Origin: Dermanyssus gallinae
Taxonomy: Eukaryota; Arthropoda; Arachnida; Mesostigmata; Dermanyssidae
Length of the DNA stretch: 64,000 nucleotides
Assembly (NCBI GenBank): GCA_003439945.1
Contig: QVRM01002192.1
Span: 620,001-684,000, forward strand
Direction: 5' to 3'
Within the stretch, counting starts at the first letter, position 1. Each line of letters opens with the position of its first letter. Below, piece after piece: positions 1-11,100 of the stretch. The notes under the pieces are model-generated. The model saw only the letters and a program-made list of their open reading frames with translations. It did not search any database and was not told where the DNA came from. The position numbers were made by a program, and so were the translations under genes.

Positions 1-400
1 ATTAGTACTAAGTGGGCACGCTTCCACTGGGTGGAAAAGCGACCCTCTAGAAACAAGCGTGACACTAGCTCTGAAGAGGCTTGGGGTAGGATCGTGCCAG
101 CAGTCGCCCCACGTCCGGGCCCGGGGCTTTACCCGGTGATAACCGCTCTGCCGCTTCTGTTGTGTCTTCTGTTGTTACTACCGGGATCTGTTCAGGGTCA
201 AGGGGAATGCTGGTATAAGCGCGGGCCGGTTGTTGCGAATGAGCTTGAGATTTCCGCCGGGAGAGGTAGTGGTGATGTGCGGAGCTTGCCCATAACGATT
301 CGATAGGGAAGACTCCACACGTTCGCCTCAAACGAATTCACCAAGGCCCTCAAACAGCCCAAGGCTTCAAGAACACGGGCACTCTCCTCTGTCACTTATT
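1..400 (-). pseudogene. R1-like non-LTR retrotransposon fragment (linker and start of RT)
   Basis: On the minus strand one frame (about 395-200) reads a linker with the motif WSLPYRIVMGKLR, typical of the stretch between endonuclease and RT in R1-clade elements. An overlapping frame (about 331-70) reads AAERLSPGKAPGPD, the first conserved RT block. The frame change between them and the absence of any downstream RT make this a dead fragment that runs off the left edge of the window. The R1 assignment rests on these two motifs only. Confidence 0.55.
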
Positions 401-751
401 TGTCGAACACGCAGTCTCCCCGTATACGGCCACAATCCGGCAATGTGTATTGGCCGGTTGAAGGCTTTCCGCAGTTAACAATCTATAGTCTCGTTATTCC
501 TTAATCACTTAATTTTGCAATGGGGACTCGATGACCTTCTCACACGTACTGCCGTGTCAATTAGACGGGACGCACAACAGTCTGCGTCTCTCCTCCGTTA
601 TGCGCAAGCGCCTGCACATGCCCAGAACCACGCCGGGCACACCATTCGGAAATCTATGTCTCACTGCATTATTCCACAGCATTTTAATTTTTGTTAAACA
701 GGTTTGGCTATTACGACGCTGTATACTTTTGTTTATTTAAACACCCTTTTG
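401..751. other. no recognisable feature
   Basis: About 350 bases between the R1-like fragment and the first microsatellite. Short overlapping ORFs of 60-70 codons are present, but none carries a motif I recognise. Confidence 0.4.
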
Positions 752-782
<31 letters not shown>

Positions 783-787
783 GTATA

Positions 788-862
<75 letters not shown>

Positions 863-864
863 CA

Positions 865-924
<60 letters not shown>
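752..924. repeat. (TA)n microsatellite
   Basis: Nearly uninterrupted TA dinucleotide array of about 170 bases with a few interruptions. The Tyr-Ile ORFs through it are artefacts of the repeat. Confidence 0.95.
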
Positions 925-927
<3 letters not shown>

Positions 928-1149
928 TCTACTCTACTATATATAAGTCTCTACTCAGCTGTTGAGCCGGACGGTCGCACTGGTGCACACCGTCAAACAG
1001 TTCCATTTTGCAGTTAAAAGATGCAAAATTGTTATAATTCGCCGCGTCACTGTGTTAGATAGGTTAGCAGTGCGTTCACCATTGCAAAGGCCTGTCTGAA
1101 GTGCATTTTAGCGTTTTTAAGTGGAAGTGATTGTGCCGGTTTTTAGATT

Positions 1150-1560
1150 TAGGTAAGGTGAGTCTACCTATATAGTTGTTTTAGTGAAATATAGCGGCCC
1201 TAATTATATTTCACTAATCTTAACTTCTATATAGGGATAGTGTATGCACTGGCTACAAAACCTAGACAGTGCATACATATAGTGGTGTATCGATACGCTT
1301 TGTTTTGAACTCTAGAATCGAACACAGCGTAGAGAATACAATAAGCAACGATATATTGGGCAGCCATATCGTGTTTTTAAACCACTATATATTTTAATTG
1401 ACTACCTACATACCTACTATATATTTGTAATAGATGCCTCAATTCCACTGAATCAAAGAGACAGCAATTAATCTGTCTGATGCTAGTCTTCCATCTAATT
1501 ACCACAAATATATATCTTAAACCGACTCTACTATTGTACATATTAATGTGCAATGTTTAA
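1150..1560. other. dense cluster of inverted repeats (structured RNA candidate)
   Basis: Five non-overlapping stem-loops lie end to end. 1167-1175/1227-1235 (9 bp) encloses 1181-1193/1205-1217 (13 bp). 1241-1251 pairs with 1267-1277 (11 bp). 1277-1286 pairs with 1381-1390 (10 bp, sharing base 1277 with the previous stem) and encloses two inner stems, 1294-1304/1321-1331 with one mismatch and 1348-1354/1366-1372. 1419-1428/1504-1513 (10 bp) encloses 1431-1436/1492-1497 and 1459-1464/1473-1478. 1533-1541/1546-1554 has one G-U pair. No ORF explains the stretch. It lies directly upstream of an R2-clade element, so it could be its structured 5' region, but it could equally be an independent element or RNA gene. 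Confidence 0.5.
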
Positions 1561-1763
1561 CTTCTACTTTCGACGCTATTTTGCATAAATACAGTACGTG
1601 ACGAAATATGACATAGTGCTCCCTGGGTAGAGACAAACAGAATGATGGTCTAAAGACCGCTTTATTTTAGCGATTTTAACAACAACATCTGCGTAAAATC
1701 GCGCCATCGTTCGCGTACGAAACTTTTAAAGAAATCTTACCACCGCTGTGGACCAAGACAACG

Positions 1764-1883
1764 ATGGCATCACGTGACGGCAGCAACACCGCCGGAAGAC
1801 TCAGCTGCCAGACTTGCGGGCGAGTATGCAAATCTGGCGCGGGCCTCGCGAGCCACATTAGATTGACTCACAATCAACAATAA
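1764..1883 (+). pseudogene. N-terminal C2H2 zinc-finger segment of R2-clade element
   Basis: A 39-codon frame starts at ATG 1764 and encodes a C2H2 finger: Cys15 and Cys18 (CQTC), then His31 and His36 (HIRLTH), spacing C-x2-C-x12-H-x4-H. Fingers of this kind sit near the N-terminus of R2-superfamily proteins and help bind target DNA. The frame ends in TAA at 1881, about 390 bases before the next readable part of the element, so this is the head of a broken ORF rather than a small gene. Confidence 0.55.
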
Positions 1884-2159
1884 GTTCGTGCCACCTCCCC
1901 AACTCCTAACCGATCACAGACTAATAATTTTATTTTAAGTTCTTCACAAAATGACACTGCTGCTTCTAATAATAATTTGAACCCCCCTAGTACTTCACGC
2001 GTCTTCCAGCCAAATTGTAAATGTCCATCTAGTACTTGCTTAAAGGTTATTAATTCTAAATCAGGGTTAATTTACACCGTCGTCGTGCCCATCCGGACGA
2101 ATATAATGAGAACATTTTAGCCCCCCCCTCTAGGGGAAGGCCAGATGGAACCCACAAGA

Positions 2160-4241
2160 CCGTGAACTTTTAGCAACATTAGAAGCAGATTTTATATTAG
2201 ATAATAATAACGAAACACCTAGAGAAATTGACCACCTTTTAGCTACTAATTTTAACTCACGCACACCTGGGGTGATTAGAGGCCAACGTAATTCTCAGGC
2301 GCATAAGGATCTGGTAGAGGACCTCCGTAAAACCACCTCCGAGGACCACACTATCGCCTTAAACGACTTTCTAAACAAACATTTTACACACACTGTCCGA
2401 CGTCGTGCCTTTAGAGAAACTCCTTCCACTGAAGCGCGAGTATCTAAAAGGCAACAGCGACGTCAAGACTACGCAACCACTCAAAATCTTTTTAGCCAAA
2501 ACCGATCCAAATGCGCTCATGAGGTGCTGGACGGCAAACACACCATACACAATATGCAGGCCACCGAAGTTGTAGAACACTGGGCCAACACGATGACACA
2601 ACCACCCCCTGAACCACTCCCTTGACCCGAATACACTCCCAACTTTGATCTTTTTGAGGTTTCCCTCCCTATCTCCATAAAGGAAACCCACGTAGCTCTC
2701 CGCGGACCTTCTAAAGCACTAGGCTTGGACGGGACTTGTCTATCGTCCCTCCGTAAACTCCCGTTAGAGGTAGTCTGTTGTATTCTTAACATACTATTAA
2801 TTAGCGATATTGCCTCAGCCCATGAAACTGCTCGCTTAGCGTTCATCCCTAAAATTAACAATGCCACATCCCCAAGCGTACTGCGACCCCTATCTATTAG
2901 TTCATACTTACAACGAACGCTTAACAAAATTCTCTCTAGACGCCACCAGAACTCTATAAAGCTTCTCTCAATCCAGCAAGCGTTTCTCCTCTATAATGGT
3001 ACCTTCGAGAATCTTGCGGTTCTGGATGGTATCCTTAACGATGCCAAGTCTGCAAGACGTGAGCTCAGACTCGCCTCAATCGACCTCCGTAAGGCGTTTG
3101 ACATGGTGAGTCATGACTCCGTCCTGTGGTCACTCCGGACTCGCGGATACCCGGAGGTATTCATTAATTATATCGAACGCTTGTACCTCTCATCTAAAAC
3201 TCTCATAGAATTTGGACAAGAATGTCGCACATTTCGGCCAACTAGGGGTGTTAGGCAGGGAGATCCTCTGTCCCTCCTTTTATTTAATCTAGTTCTCGAC
3301 GACATTCTTTCAAAATTAGACAAAACTAATATCGGGTACCAACTTACTGATGACTCCTTAATCTTGCGGACCCACTTTTGAAATCCGGAGGCCTTGAAAT
3401 TAATACTAATAAAAACTTTACTATCTCCCACCTATTTAATAGGAAGGAAGGTAAAGGTTTTATCAATACCGTACCAGAATTTAACGTTGGAGATCGGCAA
3501 TTGCCAGCTAAAGGTATGAGCGATCGATGGAGATATTTTGGAGTCGATTTTGACAGCAATGGCAGAGTTGACTCCACCAAGGATATACTCCTTAATTTAC
3601 TCAACAGACTCACGATAGCTTCCCTTAAACCCCACCAAAGACTCATATTTTTGAAAGACTTTCTCATTCCCCGTCTCCTAAATAAACTGGTCTCCGGTCC
3701 CAGACCATCTTACGCACTCCTTAGCGACCTAGATAAAGAGATCAGAAAGGTTGTTAAGTCGAAATGGCTTAAGCTCGAAAACTCGGTGCCGAACGCCTAC
3801 CTGTACACGCACACAGCACACGGCGGTCTGGACATCCCCTGCCTCCAAACATTCATTCCCAGACTCCGCCTCTCCCGCCTGACAGCACTACAACACTCCA
3901 CGCACCTTGGGGTCCAATGGATGCTAACCACCGATCACTTTAAAAAAAATCTTGTGAAAACAAGACTTCTTTGCGAGCGCTTGGGAACCTCCATTGAGAC
4001 CGCTACACAAGAGACCGATTACTGGTCTCAACAACTACACAACACGTTCGATGGGGCACATTTTAAAAAAGCACACGAAGAGGACGCTCTTGTTCGTAGT
4101 TGCGCGAGTGGCCAGGTAAGCAAACCGTGTTTAATGCTGTACAATGGTATTGCTGCCAATGGTTCTATTTGCTTTATTCTGCTCATTAGCACTCTCTCTG
4201 CCTGGACGTTCATTAAGAGATATCTTAAACTTAGATTATAG
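2160..4241 (+). pseudogene. R2-clade non-LTR retrotransposon RT region
   Basis: One frame reads from about 2160 to 3381 with an internal TGA at 2623; a second frame continues at 3378-4241. Visible blocks: GPSKALGLDG, the R2-style LRPLSISSYLQRTLNKILSR, motif A IDLRKAFDMVSHD (about 3080-3120) and GVRQGDPLS (about 3250). Next come the thumb blocks LKPHQRL, LVSGPRPSYALLSDLDKEIR and GGLDIP. The catalytic F/YADD block is missing: after IGYQL the sequence goes to TDDSLIL and then GGLEINTNK, so about 20-25 codons are lost and the frame shifts. The C-terminal RLE domain is absent. There is no 28S rRNA sequence alongside. Confidence 0.75.
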
Positions 4242-4244
4242 GGA

Positions 4245-5430
4245 ATTTGTCTAAAAAGGATTTGTATGGCTGCTTTGGAAGCCGCAAATAGCTAATGCAA
4301 AATTGAGCACCATAGGTTTTTGAATCTTGTTGGAGCCGGCGTGTTGTAACCCTGGTAGACGAGCGTTTCCATAAGAGTGCGACATATAGCACGATGCCAT
4401 CTACTACCAATACTAAGAGATGGTGCCAAGAGTTGGTTGCTCCTCTGGTGCGCAGGAGGACTTCTTGCACAGCTTTTTTGCTACATAGCGCACAAGAGGC
4501 CTTCCAGTAAGAGCCCTATCCGGGATCACGCCCAGGTACTTAACCATGGCCATGGCTGTTACTGGGTGCCTTCCAGGCGTAAGTTTAGATTCTGTGGTTT
4601 TGTGTGTAGCGTGTAAAAATATTGTTGAATATCTTTTGACTGTTCTTTTGAACAGATCCTCGGTACGACGAGCGGTGACGACCAGTGCCAGGTCGTCTAC
4701 GTAAACCACGAAATTAACTTTCTTGGGATGTGAAAGTCTTAGTGCACCATCGTGGGTTATATTCACCAGGGTTGGTCCCAGTACGGACCCAGGCTGTGAC
4801 GCCTTTGTAGATACTCGTAGATGCCCGGTTTTTAATGTAGGATGGTAGAATACATCGTAAATAGGGCACATGCCTTTGTTTAGAAGTGCTTTGTTTATTC
4901 AATGCCACAAAAGTTTTTAAAACGCACTTTTTGCATTTAAAAGGATGACCAAACAATGTGACCAGTTTGATTTCGCCGCATTTTTTGTAATTCAGCTCTG
5001 TTCAGAACTCTGATCATAGCTAAATGTGTGTAGTGTCGGGCACGGAAACCGCGGTGGTTTTTTCACCTCCTTCTAGTTTCGTTACTAATAGTCTGTTGGC
5101 AATGCGTTTTGCTGCTTCTGATAGGCAGAGAAGCATACTTATAGGACGGAATGCCGAATGGCCTCTTTGTGGTTAACAGAGCTTCGGTATATTCAACGCC
5201 GTTTTCCGAGGCTTAGGATAGTCTCCGCTAGTGAGCATTTTATCCACTATGCGTTTGTGTACCTTAAAGAGGCTCTTTAAAAGTATGCTTACTGCTTGCG
5301 GAATACCGCATCTATCTAAGCCCGGATTCTTTCTTGGCTGTCTATTCGGTGGAACTTTTTCTAGTTGTGCAGAGGTTTCTACCGGTGGCCATTCAATAAG
5401 GTGAGGAAAATATCCTTTAACGTCTTCTAT
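4245..5430 (-). pseudogene. R1-like APE-type retrotransposon RT, antisense
   Basis: Read on the minus strand from about 5400 downward: RT blocks KNPGLDRCGIPQAV, FRPISMLL and ANRLL (frames broken), then an open segment 4871-4413 with GSVLGPTLVNITHDGAL and the catalytic motif VVYVDDLALVVTARR, followed by VKYLGVIPD. YVDDLALVV with the preceding PTL-N block is the R1-clade style. Only RT is present; endonuclease and ORF1 are missing. The 3' end abuts the R2-clade fragment, which is truncated at the same place. Confidence 0.65.
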
Positions 5431-5534
5431 AGAGGCTATAATTTTGCCTGGGAAAACTTCCGTTTGTGTATGGAAAAGGGCTGGGAGGAAATTAAAGTAA
5501 AGGAACAGGAACAGATGGTCGGGTAGTGTTTTTT

Positions 5535-7110
5535 TACTTCACTTTTTTGTTTATGTATCAAGGAATTGGTGGATTCACTGCAGTCTCCTCTTAATGCCTG
5601 GTACTTGGATGACGGGGTTCTGGGCGGGGACCTCTTGACCGTACTTGACGATATCCGGAAAGTTATTGATTTTAGTGCGATTAGCGGGCTGACACTGAAC
5701 CCGGTCAAATGTGAAGTGTATGTCACAGCTCCCAAAGAATTTGAGCCATTAGATTTAACTAACCTTTTTCACTTGCTCCGGGGTTGTCGCGTAGTGGACA
5801 AGGTTAGCCTGGAGCTGATAGGTGTCCCCTTATTGCCGGACGGCATTGCAAAGGCATTCGAAGAGACAAACTCGACTTCTCCAGGCAGACTACCCCAATT
5901 GGGGGCCCACTGCGGCCTATTCCTTCTTAGACCTTGTTTTTCAGCCACGAGGTTAACACACCTTCTTAGAAGTTGCAACCTGTTTTTATCACCAGAGCTC
6001 TTGCAGCCATTTAATGGACTTAGTTTAGACATTTTAGAGATCATACTAAATCTTAAGCTGACTGATGCGGCAAGGGAACAGGTAATGCTCCCGGTTTCTT
6101 TAGGCGGTCTAGGTGTGCCGGACGCGGTCATGATGGCAGGACCCGCAATCGTGTCGTAATTGACCCAGGCGGCGGACAGGGTTAAAGCATTATTAGACAG
6201 TGATGGGTGGGATGCCTATAACGTTGAACTTCAAAGGCTGACCGACGAATTGTCGTTGTTATTTGATTCTCCTCCGGATGATAGGACTAATCAGGGCAGT
6301 TGGACAGCCCCCCTACAAGAAAAGCGACTAGCAGGCCTGATTAATAGAGCACCTTCTGTTGCTGATAGAGCACCTTCTGTTGCTGATAGAGCCAAGCTTC
6401 GAGCTGTTAGTAGTCAAGGGGCTGGGGCTTGGTTACAGGCCCTACCCTGTACGCGAATTGGGACTCTGTTAGACGACGAGACGACGCGTATAAGTGCAGG
6501 GCTGCGGCTTGGTGTTGACCTAGTCGTACCCCACCGATGTCGTTGTGGTGATTTCGTGGACGCGTTGGCCCATCATGGCCTGTCATGCGCGTTGAGTGCA
6601 GGCCGACGAGCGCGCCACTCCGCTTTAAATGACACCTTTAGCCGCGCACTTAGATCCGCCGGCTTTCCGTGCGTTCTAGAGCCCCCGGGTCTTTTGAGGA
6701 AAGATGGAAAAAGACCTGACGGTCTGACTTTGACGCCCTTTGAACGTGACCGCATGCTTGTTTGGGACGCAACTGTAACCGACTCATTAGCCCCTTCGAT
6801 GGTCGGTGCAGGTGCGGACCAAGCAGGTCATGCCTCCAGGTTAGCTGAGGCTAATAAATGAAGAAAATACTCAAGCGTCGATTATCCGCACGAATTTTGT
6901 CCGTTGGCGTTTGAGACTATGAGAGCTGCAGGCCCCCTTACGCTCAAGCTGATTCAGGGGGTCGGTGAAAGCCTTAATCTTTCGACAGGAGACTCGAGGG
7001 CATCCGAATTCTTGCGTCAGAGGCTGTCGCTCGACATTCAACGAGGAAATGCAGCGTCTGTTCGGGGCACATTGTTGAACTGGGCTAACCCTGGGTTAGA
7101 GAACCCGTGA
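5535..7110 (+). pseudogene. RLE-type non-LTR retrotransposon, RT C-terminus plus CCHC and restriction-like endonuclease
   Basis: A single frame runs from about 5540 to the TGA at 7108, interrupted only by TAA at 6157 and TGA at 6859. It opens inside RT (LFCLCIKELVDSLQSPL), then the catalytic motif WYLDDG (about 5600) and thumb sequence to about 6150. At about 6530-6590 is CRCGDFVDALAHHGLSC, the CCHC knuckle that precedes the endonuclease. The PD-(D/E)XK endonuclease core follows as KRPDG (about 6715) and VWDATV (about 6760). The conserved tail QRLSLDIQRGNAASVRG is near 7020. A 21-base tandem duplication at about 6346-6390 repeats the residues RAPSVAD. The 5' half of the element is missing. 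Confidence 0.75.
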
Positions 7111-7129
7111 TCACACATTCGCGCGGAGA

Positions 7130-7570
7130 CAATTGTCCACTCCAAAGTGCGAAAATAGTGAAATCATATAAATAAATCTTCCGTCTTATGGCTCAAAACT
7201 TACACAGTAAACACTGTGGTTCATTTAGTTTATGTTGTTGTTTGAACGTCAAGGCGAGCGGTTATATTCTTGGAGGCTCCTGCTGTAAAGCAGGGTTCTT
7301 GGTATACAGACCATAGTTGCGCCAATAGGCGAAATCGGTTCATTAGAAAGTGATGTCTACAACTTTTGTTACCTCTCGGCACAGTAGGCGTCTAGATGTT
7401 TACGCGTGACTCTTGTACGTAGTGCCGCGGATTCTCTTCCTGCCGCTGTGGAAGGTTGATAGTGCAGACGTAAACCTGTCTTTAGTGTATACACACGTGC
7501 TTTGGAATGCATTAGGGAGTGGGCGTGAATCAATTCGCAAAGAACCGTGCACGGTTGATGCTGTCTCTCC
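7130..7570. other. probable 3' UTR of RLE element, then unassigned sequence
   Basis: The first 60 bases after the stop contain GGAGACAATTGTCCACTCC, which resembles the sequence after the stop of the RLE-family fragment near 33290 and so is probably shared 3' UTR. No feature is recognised from about 7200 to the microsatellite. Confidence 0.4.
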
Positions 7571-7575
7571 CACTT

Positions 7576-7767
<192 letters not shown>

Positions 7768-7769
7768 AA

Positions 7770-9900
7770 CATAGACTGTACTTTTCGTGTGCACAAAGTT
7801 TAGAAATAATTGTGAGATGTAGCCGGAGGGGGTTGATAACTCCATAAATATATCCGGACACGCAGAGTCGGGGTGCGGCAGAAACATACGTGGGTTAAAA
7901 TGGAGTATCTGCGTGAACGTGTAGATTTATAATAGACAGGAAAATAACTACAAAGCCTGACTCGCCATTTGCTGGTTGCACAGGGTGTGCTAAATACATG
8001 CAGAGATGGCGTGAGTAAATTCAGAAGCGGACAAATCGTGCGACATTGCAAACGCTATGCAAACCATGTGGGAATCAAGTGATGTCGTTGACGTGGAGAA
8101 AATAGGTTACCTTGCCCGAAGTGTGAGTCTTACTAGGAGCAACATCAGCCGTGTTGAGAGCACTTGGAGGTACACCAGACGCTTCAATTAACTTTAATGC
8201 CAACTACTAAATTTCAATTTTTAGCCAGATGGGTTGTTAGGATGGCAGGAAAGCAGTATGTGAGTTTGGAAAACAAATTATATTTATAAAAGCAAGTGCA
8301 CATAAAAGAGATTTTAACTAGGCGTAATAATGGTCTCACAACCTTGGTAAAGCGCAGGGATGAATAAATCATTAAGCTCATGTTAAGACCAGCCGTAAAG
8401 TATACGCCTAGGTTACGTTTTCAAGTTAGCGTAGGCAAGACGCAGTCGTTAGTTTTAAGGCTGCAGTTAAGTGCGCTATGTTTCATTAAAAGGAATTAAG
8501 AGGGAATGAGAAATCCTGCTATTGTAGAGCGTCGTCGAGCAATGTTGTCAACAACCGACTACAGAAGAGCATGGAAATCACTCGAGCAGACAGGATATAA
8601 AGTTGTAAGTCATTTGTCTACTTCTGATATTTGACATTAGGTTGCACGTGTTTCTTTATGTCGAAAACAAACATGGTGTGCATCATAAGGGATAAGCATC
8701 CTTCCATCCATCCTCCCACGCCATGCAGAATATAGCCGATCTAGTTTGTCACTAACCGTTCTTCGAAATTACCAGTCATTCAAGAATACTCATTCATTGC
8801 ACTGTTCGGATGTGGATACCACGAAATTTTTATTTGAGGAGCAGACTAGGGTGATCATCTCTGCCGAACGTGTTTCTTTGGTCAATCGTTTTTCGGGAAT
8901 TTAAGTTAAAATGGAAAACATACTTGTGTAGGTAATTAAAACCTTTAAGAGACGCAACACAATATAGATCATTGTAAAACAGGCCGATAGTTCTCAGCTT
9001 TAGTTTCCAAACCCATTTTGTGGAGTGGTTGATATAGCTGAGCCTAAAAAGGTCGGACCGTCGTCGTAAGATCGTTAAAAGAAGAGTCTAAGTGGTTCGG
9101 CAGAAACTAAGGCAAACGTTTATAGAACATTAAAGAAATTATTTCAGGTCTAAGACCTATCTATGGTTGAAACCGGAAAGAAGTGAAAAGTTATCAGGAT
9201 ATGAGACGCTGCGTGGTTTATTTGCCACGTAAGTGCTCAGACACGGAGAACAACGTGAAAAAAATGTCTAGAGAAGCTCAACTTTTTGTGAGTTAGTTGG
9301 GGCAACCATGAGACACATAGTAGAGTAGCATAACAAAAAATCGAGCGAGAGTTCCTAATGTTCATCTTAGATTAAATATAAAGCATTGTAGTCACTTTTA
9401 TTAGCTTATGTTTAAGAATCTGAGATGCTCTTTTACATGATCTCAGTTTATAAACAAGCAAGCAAGCAGTTCTTGATGGAACCGCGCTGATCAGACAACG
9501 AGTTCAATGAAAATAACAATAATGAAAAAATTGGTGTGCATGACGTTCACATTCGGACAGTATATATATATAAATATATATATATGACACACATGGGAAA
9601 AGCGGTTTATACGTATTTGTGCTGGAGCTGATAGCGAAACGGACTCAGTACAGTCGGTGAGGTGATACATGGAACATGAACTGCCACAACCACGGTATTT
9701 GCAGTCCTCTCTGAGTTCATGAAACCTAGCAGACCGACCGAATCGATAATGTAATCCGCGAACACTGTAACAAGTGGCGAAATTAAGAAATGGACAGAGA
9801 GACTTCTTCCAACCCTGGTTACCCACGGCTAGTATAGATTAAATTAGCTGGGATGTTCTACCCTGATGTCCAATAAGTGATCACGCGATTGGACGTCCCA
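7770..9900. other. about 2.1 kb without recognised feature
   Basis: AT-rich sequence with frequent stops in all frames. Only short ORFs are present and none shows transposon or host domain motifs. A short (TA)n stretch occurs near 9560-9585. It may be old decayed repeat or intergenic DNA. Confidence 0.5.
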
Positions 9901-9985
9901 TAGCAGACAATTTTACAAATATATTATAAGTTGTTCGGGTGTGGTCTAACAATTATGTCATCGAATTGTCTTCACTTCTTTGTTT

Positions 9986-10303
9986 TCACTGCGATCTTGC
10001 CCCTCGCTTGTCCCACAGCTTTTGACGCCATTGCTTGCCTCCCTCGTTATTGGCGCCTATTTTGTACTGTTGTAACTGGCCACGGTATAGGCGGAAGTGA
10101 ATACCCTCTGGCCAGACGAACAGTTTATTGAATCTGTTTGCAGCTACATGCACGTAGTTGCTGTTGTAATATTCGTGGTTTTGTCCATCAAGTTTTGTCA
10201 ACCGCAGGTAGGGCAGGGAGAGAGGCCCAGGATTTATTTCGATTTCGCCATACAGCAACAGCAGTGTCAGGTGCGCGGATGTCGGTAGAAGTCGAGACTT
10301 CAC
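9986..10303 (-). CDS. retroelement ORF fragment with 2A-like motif
   Basis: Minus-strand frame of about 105 codons without a clear ATG (the listed start is GTG). At 10249-10223 it reads GEIEINPGP after a leucine-rich run (LTLLLLY). This matches the 2A ribosome-skipping pattern (D-V/I-E-x-N-P-G-P) except for Glu in place of the first Asp. 2A-like sequences are known near the N-terminus of some APE-type non-LTR ORFs. About 35 residues later comes FVWPEGIHFRLYRG, which resembles the FWPKGVSFRRW block of family A ORF1. Probably a fragment of a related retroelement; the APE-endonuclease itself is not visible. Confidence 0.4.
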   Translation of the reverse strand: MKSRLLPTSAHLTLLLLYGEIEINPGPLSLPYLRLTKLDGQNHEYYNSNYVHVAANRFNKLFVWPEGIHFRLYRGQLQQYKIGANNEGGKQWRQKLWDKRGARSQ

Positions 10304-10456
10304 AGGCCAGCATGAAAATGGGTACTGAGTCGTGCTTTGTAAGGCTCAGTTTTAGACCTAAATGTAGCATATTAGTAGCGCGCATAAAAAATGTTAATTA
10401 TTTTTAATTAAGAGACGCATTTCTTTTACTTAAGTTAATGTATTTTACTATTTTAA

Positions 10457-10457
<1 letters not shown>
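10304..10457. other. unassigned sequence
   Basis: Short stretch between the 2A-like ORF and a microsatellite. The 2A frame stays open for a while upstream, without recognisable motifs. Confidence 0.3.

Positions 10458-10499
<42 letters not shown>
10458..10499. repeat. (TA)n microsatellite
   Basis: About 40 bases of uninterrupted TA dinucleotides. Confidence 0.95.
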
Positions 10500-10503
<4 letters not shown>

Positions 10504-10879
10504 AATTGTTTATTCAATCGCATACAGTGCCAGACAACCTCATGTTACTGTTTTACTCTATTTAGTATATGTGTGTTATGTTTTACAATATGTCGAAGTT
10601 TGTGCTACGTTTCTCCATCTCCGTGGATACGTGCTATAGGTAAAGTGCATGGCTTAATATCCTAGCTCGATCTAGCAAGTACCTACTCAATAAAAATGCC
10701 TATTTACATATTTAAACCACTAACGAATATATCAGTTTTAATAGCAAAGTGTAACTAGCATTTTCACCGACAAGTTTAGGCTAAAAATGCGTTGCTGTTC
10801 GTTATATAAGAGAACATTTTATTTCAGTATCATACTGGAAAAAACCATTGTCGATATGAGAAAAATATAAACAAGAACA
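10500..10879. other. no recognisable feature
   Basis: About 380 AT-rich bases; I see no motif on either strand. Confidence 0.4.
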
Positions 10880-11100
10880 AATCACACATCGTCTTGGTTC
10901 AGCCCCCCATTTAGCAGGGCTCCAGGCAAAGAAGCGGCGTTATCCTGCGCAATGTCAAGTGATAATCTCTGTTGTAACCGTTAGGCTAAAAGTAAGTGAT
11001 AATTTTTGGTGTAACCTTAAGACTAAGGATGAAGAAGAGGTCATGGTGCGCTTGTGGTTCAACTTGGTCACCGCATTTACATTGATGAGAAAAGACAAGA
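10880..11100 (-). pseudogene. RLE-family retrotransposon 3' relic, antisense
   Basis: On the minus strand, about 11090-11030 reads HQCKCGDQVEPQAHHDL, matching the CCHC block CRCGDFVDALAHHGL of the RLE element near 6530. About 10985-10900 then reads QQRLSLDIAQDNAASLPG, matching its C-terminal tail QRLSLDIQRGNAASVRG. The endonuclease core between them is deleted, so this is a small, heavily deleted relic. Sequence up to about 11430 may belong to the same copy but cannot be aligned by eye. Confidence 0.55.

Noticed and set aside
691..1017. ORFs of about 100 codons rich in Tyr-Ile through the (TA)n tract (also near 7400-7860, 30300-30560 and 38575-38912)
   Set aside because: Translation of TA dinucleotide repeats gives endless Tyr-Ile in several frames and on both strands; there is no coding signal.
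9491..9826. 111-codon minus-strand ORF with several cysteines
   Set aside because: The cysteines are irregularly spaced and the ORF runs into a TA tract; no motif or second copy.
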